Source: Bacteroidales bacterium (GTDB lineage: Bacteria; Bacteroidota; Bacteroidia; Bacteroidales; ML635J-15). From it: a stretch of 22,692 bases of DNA. The stretch lies in contig JAQVPT010000016.1 in the NCBI GenBank assembly GCA_028701945.1, forward strand, positions 1 to 22,692, in the 5' to 3' direction. The position numbers and the translations under genes are program-made. Under the pieces are notes generated by a model. The model ran no database searches. It was given only the letters and a program-made list of their open reading frames with translations, and had not been told where the DNA came from. Below are positions 8,455-15,027 of the stretch, piece by piece; positions within the stretch are counted from its first letter, which is position 1, and every line of letters begins with the position of its first letter.

Positions 8455-10362
8455 TTATTTTATTTGTTTTTTTACGGTTGATAGTAAATAACTGTAATCG
8501 AGCTTGCAATCTTTTGTTAATTCTGGTTGCGAGCCATGTTCGATAAACCGATCAGGTATTCCTAAGCGTGTTAGTTTCACATTAAAGTTTTCGTCAGCAA
8601 TATACTCAGCAATAAGGCTTCCAAAACCTCCAGATATAATATTATCTTCGACTGTAATAATGTTTTGATGATTGTTTAAAACTTCTTTTACGAGTTCTTT
8701 ATCTAAAGGTTTAACAAAAATCATATCATAAACCGAAATGTTGATATTTTCCTTTTGAAGTTCTTTTGCTACTTGTAAAGCGCAATTTCCCATTGTTCCA
8801 ATACTAATAATAGCGATGTTTTCGCCTTTGACGAGGCATTCTCCCTTGCCTATTTCTATTTCAGAGAATTCCGGCTTACTAGGTTTTTCTGTAGAATGCC
8901 CTCTTGGGTATCTAATCACGAAAGGAAAATTATTTTTATCAAGTTGGGCGGTGTACATCAAGTTTCGCAACTGAAATTCGTTTCGAGGTGAGGCTATTGT
9001 AAGATTTGGGATACACCTTAGAAAAGAAATATCAAAGGCTCCATGATGCGTTGCTCCGTCGTTTCCAACAAGTCCTGCACGGTCGAGGCACATTATTACT
9101 GGCAGGTTTTGAATTGCAACATCATGAATGATTTGGTCGTATGCTCTTTGAGAAAAGCTGCTATAAATGTTGCAGAATGGTTTTAATCCCCTAATGGCTA
9201 ATCCAGCAGCGAACGTAACTGCATGTTGTTCAGCGATTCCAACATCAAAGCATCTCTCAGGAAATTCCTTTTGCATTTTTATTAAAGAACTACCAGAAAT
9301 CATAGCTGGACTTATTGCAACTATTTTGTTGTTTGTTTTTGCAAGTTCAACAATAGCATCACCAAAAATATCTTGATATTTTTGAGGACATGTATTATCG
9401 ATATTTTTGTCGAGCAACTCTCCAGTTTCAATGTTAAATTTACCTGGGGCAGCATGCCATTGGGTTTGATTTTTTTCGGCAGCTTTAAAACCTTTTCCTT
9501 TTTTAGTAATAATATGTAAAAGTTTTGGTCCAGGAATACTCTTTATGTCTTCAAGTAATTTAGTTAGTAGTACAACATCATGTCCGTCAACAGGGCCAAA
9601 ATATCTAATGTTTAACGACTCAAAAAGATTACTATTACGCATTATTATTGACTTAATAGCATTGTCAATTTTTTGAGTAAACCCTTGAACATTTGGGCCT
9701 AGTCTATTTATTCTGCCTAAAAAATTCCAAACATCATCTTTTACTCTATTATATGTCTTTGAGGTAGCTATGTCGGTAAGGTATTCTTTAAGAGCTCCAG
9801 TGTTTTCGTCAATAGCAATTTTATTATCATTAAGAATTATCAGAACATTGCTTTTAGTTGCAGCCACATTATTAAGCCCTTCGAAAGCCATGCCTCCCGA
9901 TAATGCTCCATCTCCGATAACAGCAATTGTTTGGGTATTTTCGCCTTTTAATTTAGCCGCAACTGCCATTCCAAGGGCAGCCGAAATGCTTGTTGATGAG
10001 TGTCCTACGCCAAAACTGTCGTATATGCTTTCTTTGGGATTTGGAAACCCGCTAATTCCTTTGTATGTTCTGTTTGTGTAAAAAACGTCTCTTCGACCTG
10101 TTAGAATCTTATGCCCATAAGCTTGATGCCCAACATCCCACACTATCTGATCTTTTGGCATATTGTAAGCATAGTGAAGTGCTACTGTTAACTCTACAAC
10201 ACCAAGACTCGCTCCAAAATGCCCAGGATTTTGAGATGCCGCCTCTATAATAAAACAGCGTAACTCTTCACATATCTTAATAAGATCTTGTAAATCGTAT
10301 TTTTTTAGGTCATCTGGCGAATTAATTTCGCAAAGAAGCTTATATTTTTTTGTGTCTATCAT
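8455..10362 (-). CDS. dxs: 1-deoxy-D-xylulose-5-phosphate synthase
   Basis: 635 aa, the usual length. It condenses pyruvate and glyceraldehyde-3-phosphate into DXP with thiamine diphosphate, the first step of the MEP isoprenoid pathway; DXP also feeds thiamine and, in some bacteria, pyridoxal synthesis. Visible motifs are NPGHFGASLG (H48), WDVGHQAYGHK (H79), FGVGHSSTSISAALG (H121), the ThDP/Mg motif beginning GDG at 150 and ending NDN at 178, the pyrimidine-binding domain with GIAEQHAVTFAAGLA (catalytic E378), DRAGLVGNDGATHHG (R428, H440), and a C-terminal transketolase domain (about 500-630). The ATG follows a well-formed promoter (TTTG, 21 bp, TATTTTTG) with a leader of about 5 nt. I see no thiamine riboswitch in the short upstream region. 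Confidence 0.98.
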   Translation of the reverse strand: MIDTKKYKLLCEINSPDDLKKYDLQDLIKICEELRCFIIEAASQNPGHFGASLGVVELTVALHYAYNMPKDQIVWDVGHQAYGHKILTGRRDVFYTNRTYKGISGFPNPKESIYDSFGVGHSSTSISAALGMAVAAKLKGENTQTIAVIGDGALSGGMAFEGLNNVAATKSNVLIILNDNKIAIDENTGALKEYLTDIATSKTYNRVKDDVWNFLGRINRLGPNVQGFTQKIDNAIKSIIMRNSNLFESLNIRYFGPVDGHDVVLLTKLLEDIKSIPGPKLLHIITKKGKGFKAAEKNQTQWHAAPGKFNIETGELLDKNIDNTCPQKYQDIFGDAIVELAKTNNKIVAISPAMISGSSLIKMQKEFPERCFDVGIAEQHAVTFAAGLAIRGLKPFCNIYSSFSQRAYDQIIHDVAIQNLPVIMCLDRAGLVGNDGATHHGAFDISFLRCIPNLTIASPRNEFQLRNLMYTAQLDKNNFPFVIRYPRGHSTEKPSKPEFSEIEIGKGECLVKGENIAIISIGTMGNCALQVAKELQKENINISVYDMIFVKPLDKELVKEVLNNHQNIITVEDNIISGGFGSLIAEYIADENFNVKLTRLGIPDRFIEHGSQPELTKDCKLDYSYLLSTVKKQIK

Positions 10363-10372
10363 TGTTCAGCAG

Positions 10373-10405
10373 CAAAAATACAATATTTTATGTTCACTTA
10401 GCAAA
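10373..10405 (-). promoter_or_regulatory. Candidate dxs promoter
   Basis: Read on the minus strand, TTTG (10405-10402) is followed after 21 bp by TATTTTTG (10380-10373), matching the Bacteroidetes -33 TTTG and -7 TAnnTTTG pattern. The start codon at 10362 is 10 bp past the -7 box. Confidence 0.65.
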
Positions 10406-10469
10406 TTAAATTAACAGCTTTATGTAAATAAAAATTGTTTAATAACACTGTTAATTGAAAATAGTTAAC

Positions 10470-10477
10470 TATTTTTG
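10470..10477 (+). promoter_or_regulatory. Candidate -7 element of the OmpA lipoprotein gene
   Basis: TATTTTTG is an exact TAnnTTTG match 22 bp before the ATG at 10500. It also excludes the upstream in-frame TTG (10455), which would lie before the transcript start. No good -33 TTG at 19-21 bp. Confidence 0.55.
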
Positions 10478-10499
10478 TGCAAATATTAAAATTATAGCC

Positions 10500-11531
10500 A
10501 TGAGACACAACAATTTGATTAAAATAATTTTAGGCTTAACAATTGCAGGAATAATGTTTTCGTGCGTCCCAGCTAGGCAGTTCGAAGAAGTTAAAGAAGC
10601 TAAAGAAACGTGTGAAACAGAACGTAACGCCTTAAAAAAGGATAACGAAACATTAACGACATCTAGTAATGAGTTGCAAGCTAAAATAGACAGAATGATG
10701 TTAGATAAAAATGCTTTAGTTAACGATACTTCAATAAAAGGAAGTGCTTATAGAACATTAACTGTCCAGTATGATAAGATAAATAAACTGTATGAACAAT
10801 TACTTGGAAATCAAGAAAAATTGCGAGCTGGTGCAGATGCAGACGCCCAAAGAGCAATGGGAATGTTGCAAGAAACACGAGAAGAATTGCAGAGAAAAGA
10901 AGATGAGTTGAGGTCTCTCGAGGCCAGACTTAATCAGGAAAGGGCAAGTATTGACGCAATGAGGATTCAATTAGGCCTAAAAGAAAAAGAGCTATCAGAT
11001 AAGAATGCTAAAGTTTCTGAGTTACAAGCAATACTTGATTCTAAAGACTCTGTTATGAATGCTTTGCGGCAAACAGTATCAAATGCTTTAGTTAATTTCG
11101 AGGGAGATGGTCTTACTGTTACCATGAAAGATGGTAAGGTTTATGTCTCGCTTGATGAACAACTGCTTTTTAAGTCAGGGAAATGGGATGTAGATCCTAA
11201 AGGTGTACAGGCCTTGAACAAACTTGGTGATGTTTTGGAGAATAATTCCGATATAAATATTGTTATAGAAGGTCATACTGACGAACTTGCGTATGGTGGA
11301 AATGGAAATATTCAAGATAATTGGGATTTAAGTGTAAAAAGAGCAACTTCAATTGTAAAAATTCTTTTAGGCAACTCCAATATTGATCCAAAAAGACTAA
11401 CAGCGTCTGGACGCAGCTCATATTTGCCAATTGATTCTGAAAAGACGGCACAAGCTAGGGCAAAAAATAGAAGAACTGAAATTATTCTGACTCCGAAACT
11501 TGATGCACTTTACGATATAATGAACAATTAA
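10500..11531 (+). CDS. OmpA-family peptidoglycan-binding lipoprotein with coiled coil
   Basis: 343 aa. The lipoprotein signal peptide (residues 1-21, IAGIMFSC with lipidated C22) places it in the outer membrane facing the periplasm. Residues about 27-195 are strongly charged heptad-like helices (for example LQETREELQRKEDELRSLEARL), predicting a long coiled coil. The C-terminal OmpA domain (about 213-332) has EGHTD (D261) and the WDLSVKRA segment (R281), the two residues that hold the diaminopimelate carboxylates. Database entries of this type are often mislabelled 'MotB'; no flagellar genes are present and there is no MotB transmembrane segment. ATG 10500 is chosen because it begins a clean signal peptide and follows the -7 box. 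It is divergent from dxs and followed by a terminator, so probably monocistronic. Confidence 0.95.
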   Translation: MRHNNLIKIILGLTIAGIMFSCVPARQFEEVKEAKETCETERNALKKDNETLTTSSNELQAKIDRMMLDKNALVNDTSIKGSAYRTLTVQYDKINKLYEQLLGNQEKLRAGADADAQRAMGMLQETREELQRKEDELRSLEARLNQERASIDAMRIQLGLKEKELSDKNAKVSELQAILDSKDSVMNALRQTVSNALVNFEGDGLTVTMKDGKVYVSLDEQLLFKSGKWDVDPKGVQALNKLGDVLENNSDINIVIEGHTDELAYGGNGNIQDNWDLSVKRATSIVKILLGNSNIDPKRLTASGRSSYLPIDSEKTAQARAKNRRTEIILTPKLDALYDIMNN

Positions 11532-11554
11532 TTTTTCATGGTTTTAGTGGTTAT

Positions 11555-11588
11555 AAAGCGAGGCAGAGTTTTTGTCTCGCTTTTGTTT
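11555..11588 (+). terminator. Intrinsic terminator after the OmpA lipoprotein gene
   Basis: AAAGCGAG (11555-11562) pairs perfectly with CTCGCTTT (11576-11583) around a 13-nt loop, followed by a T-rich tail. It lies 23 bp after the stop codon. Confidence 0.8.
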
Positions 11589-11674
11589 TGAGGTTGTTTT
11601 GGTCTTTTTAAAGGTTTTAAATAAACATTGATAAAATAAATTTATAAAAAACTTTATTTATTAAAAAATATATT

Positions 11675-11682
11675 TATCTTTG
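11675..11682 (+). promoter_or_regulatory. Candidate tRNA-Leu -7 element
   Basis: TATCTTTG matches TAnnTTTG exactly and ends 11 bp before the first base of the tRNA. The surroundings are extremely AT-rich; no TTG -33 element at the expected spacing. Confidence 0.6.
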
Positions 11683-11693
11683 CACCTCAATTT

Positions 11694-11775
11694 GCGGATG
11701 TGGCGAAATTGGTAGACGCGCTAGACTTAGGATCTAGTGCTGCAAGGCTTGGGGGTTCGAGTCCCTTCATCCGCA
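11694..11775 (+). tRNA. tRNA-Leu (anticodon UAG)
   Basis: 82 nt including the discriminator A; CCA is not encoded. The acceptor arms GCGGATG (11694-11700) and CATCCGC (11768-11774) pair fully. The anticodon stem is CTAGA/TCTAG (11721-11725 and 11733-11737) with loop CTTAGGA, giving anticodon TAG at 11728-11730. The 13-nt variable region (11738-11750) is the longer class II type of leucine tRNAs. The T arm has GGGGG, loop TTCGAGT and CCCTT, with two G-U pairs. It reads CUN leucine codons, chiefly CUA. It has its own promoter and terminator. Confidence 0.97.
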
Positions 11776-11777
11776 CT

Positions 11778-11816
11778 AAACCGCATGATTTTCGAAGAGA
11801 AAAATGCGGTTTTTTA
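11778..11816 (+). terminator. Terminator between tRNA-Leu and tig
   Basis: AAACCGCAT (11778-11786) is the exact reverse complement of ATGCGGTTT (11804-11812), with a 17-nt loop and a run of T residues through 11815. It should separate the tRNA transcript from trigger factor. Confidence 0.85.
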
Positions 11817-11843
11817 ACATTTTATAATCATAAAAAACGTCCA

Positions 11844-13190
11844 ATGGAAGTTGTTAAAAATCAAATAGACGAATTAAATGCAAACCTAACCGTTAGTGTT
11901 GCTAGAAATGACATTGCCGAAAATGTCGAAAAAGCTATAAAAGAGTATAAACGCAAAGCTAATGTTGCTGGATTTAGACCCGGACATGTACCTGTTGGGC
12001 TTATCAAAAAAATGTATGGAAATGCAATTATTGCTGAAGAACTTAATAAAGTCGTTTCCCAATCATTATCCGAGTTTATGGTAAAAGAAGAATTGAATAT
12101 TCTTGGTGAACCATTGCCTAGCGAAAAACAGCAACAGGTTGATTTCGGTACTCAAGAACAATTTGAATTTATTTTTGATATTGGTCTCGCTCCAGAATTT
12201 GAGCTAAAACTTACAAAACGCGATAAAATTAATAAGTATGTTATCAAAGTGGATGATGATATGGTTAATAAGTACGTTGAAAGTTATCAGCAGAGATTTG
12301 GAAGTTTTGAAAATACAGAAAAATCTGACCAAGATTCTATGATTAAGGTAAACCTTGTGCAAATTGACGAAAAAGGTGAGGAAATTATTGATGGTGTTGC
12401 GGTTGAAGATGTCTCAATCTCGATTAAAATGATTAAAGATGATGCGATAAAAAAACAGTTTCTCGGTATTGCTAAAGATACTTATATAGATTTCGACCTT
12501 AAAAAAGCATATCCCAACGATGCCGAAATTTCATCACTCTTAAAAATCGATAAAAATAGAGTTGAAGACCTCTTACCATTTTTTAGAGCTCAAGTTCTGG
12601 AAGTTAAGGAATTTGTAGCAGCAGAATTGAATCAAGCATTTTATGATCAGTGCTTTGGAGATAATGCCGTTAAAAATGATGAGGAATTTCGTGAGCGGAT
12701 TGTTCAGGATATCAGAGCCTCTTTTCAAAGAGAAACAAAATATAAAATGATAATCGATATTCGTGAAAAACTTACCGAAAAGTTAGACCTTAAATTACCT
12801 GAAGAATTTCTTAAAAGATGGATAATTGCAACGAATAAAGATATTACAGACGAGCAACTTGAATCAGAATTCCCTCGTTTTATTACAGATTTACAATGGA
12901 CTTTAATCAAAAGCCAGATTGCTAAAGAAAACGAAATAAAAGTCGAAGAAGAAGAATTAAAAAATGCTGCGAAACAGCAACTTTTAGCACAATTTAGTCA
13001 GTATGGAATGTCTTATGTACCTGATGAGTATCTTGATAAATATGCAGTAGAGATGTTGTCAAAACAAGATGAGGCAAATAAATTGTACGAACAAGAAATT
13101 GAAGAGAAAATTGTTGACTTTGTCGCAGATACTATTAAAACTGAAGAAAAAGAAGTTAGCGTTGATGAATTTAATGAGCTTTTTAAATAA
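11844..13190 (+). CDS. tig: Trigger factor
   Basis: 448 aa, normal for Bacteroidetes. It is a ribosome-associated chaperone that binds near the exit tunnel and shields nascent chains. The N-terminal ribosome-binding domain carries the signature loop GFRPGHVPVGLIKKMYG (43-59), which docks on ribosomal protein L23; the usual K/M position holds histidine. The middle region (about 145-240) corresponds to the PPIase domain, here diverged. The C-terminal helical chaperone domain (about 260-448) is rich in E/K and ends in an acidic-charged tail. ATG 11844 gives the canonical MEVVKNQIDELNANLTV start. The frame remains open upstream through the tRNA and its terminator, but that extension is not coding. 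No consensus -7 element is seen between terminator and ATG. Confidence 0.97.
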   Translation: MEVVKNQIDELNANLTVSVARNDIAENVEKAIKEYKRKANVAGFRPGHVPVGLIKKMYGNAIIAEELNKVVSQSLSEFMVKEELNILGEPLPSEKQQQVDFGTQEQFEFIFDIGLAPEFELKLTKRDKINKYVIKVDDDMVNKYVESYQQRFGSFENTEKSDQDSMIKVNLVQIDEKGEEIIDGVAVEDVSISIKMIKDDAIKKQFLGIAKDTYIDFDLKKAYPNDAEISSLLKIDKNRVEDLLPFFRAQVLEVKEFVAAELNQAFYDQCFGDNAVKNDEEFRERIVQDIRASFQRETKYKMIIDIREKLTEKLDLKLPEEFLKRWIIATNKDITDEQLESEFPRFITDLQWTLIKSQIAKENEIKVEEEELKNAAKQQLLAQFSQYGMSYVPDEYLDKYAVEMLSKQDEANKLYEQEIEEKIVDFVADTIKTEEKEVSVDEFNELFK

Positions 13191-13211
13191 ATACATTTAG
13201 TATTACATTTT

Positions 13212-13245
13212 AAAAACTGCAATACATGTATTGCAGTTTTTTTTT
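13212..13245. terminator. 30-bp perfect palindromic terminator between tig and the Crp gene
   Basis: Bases 13212-13241 form an uninterrupted inverted repeat (core CTGCAATACATGTATTGCAG, flanked by five A and five T), followed by extra T to 13245. With A-tract on one side and T-tract on the other it can terminate both convergent genes. Confidence 0.88.
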
Positions 13246-13312
13246 CACATATTTTAAGCGTGTAAGTATTTTTGTTGTAAAGACAATCATCGGTTTTTTA
13301 AACCAAATAAAA

Positions 13313-13981
13313 TTATCTCATTACCTCATACAACTCATAAGTATTAATTATCTGAATGTTTTTTGCCTCTGCTCTTATTATATTGTCGTTGTGAAGTTCT
13401 CTAATTGCTCTGCTAAGCGATGGGCGTGTAACACCAAATAGTTCTGCTAATTTTGATTGCGAAAAAGGTAATGTAACGTAGTTGGAATTTGAGTTTTTAG
13501 CTAAATTTAGAATGTAAAATGCAAATTTCCCTTTAATGCTATGGAAAGATAAAAACTTTAACTTTTGAGATAAAAATTGGGCTCTCCCCGAAATATTATT
13601 CATAAAGTTTACAAGTAACTTATCGTTTTTTTGCATCATTTTTACAAGTTCAGATTTTGGTATCTTTAGTATTTCAGTTTTAGTTTGTGATACAATATTT
13701 ACTGGATAGGTGTTGTTTTGACCAAAAATAAAAGCAGGAGCAAGGGGGCGTGGACTCTCAATTTCTTCGATTATTACAATTTTACCGTTAAGATCAATCA
13801 TTTCTCCTCGTGTTATACCTTTTAAAACTATCATAAGGTGCTCAACATTGTCATCTTGGTAAGCTATTATATCTCTAGGTTCGTAAAACTTGGTTTGGTA
13901 AAAAATCCCATCGAAAATATTTAGCACTTCTCTGGGGGAAATACCTTTAAAAAGTGTGCAGTTTGATAATAATTCATTCAT
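13313..13981 (-). CDS. Crp/Fnr-family transcription regulator, HcpR-like
   Basis: 222 aa. Residues about 5-120 form a cyclic-nucleotide-binding-like beta barrel (FYEPRDIIAYQDDNVEHLMIVLKGITRG). Residues 121-150 form the dimer helix, and a Crp-type winged HTH lies at about 170-215 (FSQSKLAELFGVTRPSLSRAIREL, recognition helix RPSLSRAIRE). It has only one cysteine (C8), so it cannot carry an FNR-type [4Fe-4S] cluster. It diverges from the ferredoxin-hcp genes, the arrangement expected of HcpR regulators, which in Porphyromonas gingivalis activate hcp under nitrosative stress. That assignment rests on context and size (HcpR proteins are about 220 aa). Start 13981 (MNELLSNCTLFKGIS) is preferred over an upstream frame extension that would run through the operator. 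Confidence 0.88.
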   Translation of the reverse strand: MNELLSNCTLFKGISPREVLNIFDGIFYQTKFYEPRDIIAYQDDNVEHLMIVLKGITRGEMIDLNGKIVIIEEIESPRPLAPAFIFGQNNTYPVNIVSQTKTEILKIPKSELVKMMQKNDKLLVNFMNNISGRAQFLSQKLKFLSFHSIKGKFAFYILNLAKNSNSNYVTLPFSQSKLAELFGVTRPSLSRAIRELHNDNIIRAEAKNIQIINTYELYEVMR

Positions 13982-14023
13982 AATCAAGTATTGTCGTACA
14001 AATATGCAAAATAATTTCAGTTT

Positions 14024-14039
14024 TGTAACAATTGTTACA
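14024..14039. promoter_or_regulatory. Operator palindrome in the Crp/ferredoxin divergent promoter
   Basis: TGTAACAATTGTTACA is a perfect 16-bp inverted repeat, the size and symmetry of a Crp/Fnr-family dimer site. Its centre (14031.5) lies about 42 bp upstream of the start point implied by the -7 box at 14061-14068, the class II activator position. On the other strand it is about 39 bp upstream of a weak -7 (CATATTTG, 14006-13999) for the regulator itself. Confidence 0.8.
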
Positions 14040-14043
14040 TGTT

Positions 14044-14059
14044 GGCAAAACAAATTGCC
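14044..14059. promoter_or_regulatory. Second short inverted repeat in the same promoter
   Basis: GGCAA (14044-14048) and TTGCC (14055-14059) form an inverted repeat with a 6-bp centre between the operator and the -7 box. GGCAAAA (14044-14050) can alternatively pair with TTTTGCC (14064-14070), which overlaps the -7 box. It may be a second binding site or chance. Confidence 0.35.
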
Positions 14060-14060
14060 T

Positions 14061-14068
14061 TAATTTTG
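14061..14068 (+). promoter_or_regulatory. -7 element of the ferredoxin-hcp operon
   Basis: TAATTTTG matches TAnnTTTG. TTG at 14042-14044 is the only -33 candidate and its spacing (16 bp) is short, consistent with an activator-dependent promoter. Confidence 0.6.
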
Positions 14069-14096
14069 CCTCAAAGTTAAGATAAAAATTAAAATT

Positions 14097-14957
14097 ATGA
14101 TACGAGAAATTGTTAAAATAGACGAAGACAAATGTGATGGTTGCGGTTTATGTATTCCTAATTGTCACGAAGGAGCTTTACAAATTATTGATGGTAAGGC
14201 TGTATTGGTTAGCGATTTGATGTGTGATGGTTTAGGTGCATGTCTCGGACATTGTCCACAAGGTGCTATCGAAATTGAGACTCGTGAGGCTGATCCTTAC
14301 GATGAGGTAGAAGTTGTTAAGGACATTATTCCTAAAGGTAAGAATGTTATGATTGCACATTTAAAGCATCTTAGCGATCATAATGAGCATGACTTTTTTA
14401 GACAAGCAATTGAATATCTTGAAGCCAATCGCAAAAATTTACCATGGGATTTAACCGAAGTGAAATCCGCTGTTCATAAAGTTAGAACAGAAAAACCTTC
14501 TTCGTGTGGATGTGCTGGTTCTGCCGAAAAAACATTTGATTCTCCTCAGGATTGTCAAAGTCTCGGCGACGTGCCTTCTGCATTAACTCATTGGCCTGTG
14601 CAAATGCACTTAGTCAATCCAAACGCTCAGCATTTTAAGAACTCCGACCTTCTTTTAGCTGCTGATTGCGTAGCTTTTTGCATGGGCAATTTTCATCAAA
14701 CAATATTAAAAGGCAAAACGATGGCAATTATGTGCCCTAAGTTAGATACCAGAACGGAATCTTATGTTGAAAAGATTACTAGTCTAATAGACGATGCAAA
14801 AGTGAACACAATTACTGTTGCTGTTATGGAAGTGCCTTGTTGTAATGGCTTATTGAGATTTGTGCAGCAAGCTTTACAAAATGCAAAACGAAAAGTCCCA
14901 GTGAAAATTATTGTGGTCTCTGCTGCTGGAAAGATATTAAATGAAGAGTGGGTGTAA
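14097..14957 (+). CDS. 4Fe-4S ferredoxin-domain protein, likely redox partner of Hcp
   Basis: 286 aa. An N-terminal two-cluster ferredoxin domain (1-60) has a complete first motif CDGCGLCIPNC (C13, C16, C19, C23). The second motif CDGLGACLGHCP (C43, C49, C53) has leucine 46 where the second cysteine would be. The rest (about 75-286) is a less familiar domain with more cysteines: CGC (C137, C139), CVAFC (C191, C195), MCPK (C213) and VPCCNG (C248, C249), which may hold another cluster or metal. No signal peptide, so cytoplasmic. It precedes hcp by 70 bp with no terminator between, so the two are probably cotranscribed from the palindrome-controlled promoter. Delivery of electrons to Hcp is inferred from this context; the C-terminal domain's role is not known to me. 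Confidence 0.92.
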   Translation: MIREIVKIDEDKCDGCGLCIPNCHEGALQIIDGKAVLVSDLMCDGLGACLGHCPQGAIEIETREADPYDEVEVVKDIIPKGKNVMIAHLKHLSDHNEHDFFRQAIEYLEANRKNLPWDLTEVKSAVHKVRTEKPSSCGCAGSAEKTFDSPQDCQSLGDVPSALTHWPVQMHLVNPNAQHFKNSDLLLAADCVAFCMGNFHQTILKGKTMAIMCPKLDTRTESYVEKITSLIDDAKVNTITVAVMEVPCCNGLLRFVQQALQNAKRKVPVKIIVVSAAGKILNEEWV

Positions 14958-15014
14958 ATTCGATTTTGCTCAATTAAAAATATATAGAAAAATAAATTAT
15001 TATTAATTAAAAAT

Positions 15015-15020
15015 AGGAGA
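15015..15020 (+). promoter_or_regulatory. Strong ribosome binding site of hcp
   Basis: AGGAGA sits 7 bp before the hcp ATG, an unusually good Shine-Dalgarno match for this window, where most genes have none. It suggests high translation of hcp. Confidence 0.65.
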
Positions 15021-15027
15021 AAAAATT

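Noticed and set aside
10455..10499. Upstream TTG start for the OmpA lipoprotein
   Set aside because: It lies before the -7 element and would spoil the signal peptide.
10363..10499. Thiamine (TPP) riboswitch near dxs
   Set aside because: The 5' leader is about 5 nt by the predicted promoter and no conserved THI-box segments are visible.
10500..11531. Flagellar motor protein MotB
   Set aside because: It has a lipoprotein signal rather than a MotB membrane helix with the proton-binding aspartate, and no motility genes are present.
11700..11843. N-terminal extension of trigger factor
   Set aside because: It would translate the tRNA-Leu and its terminator; the family start is the ATG at 11844.
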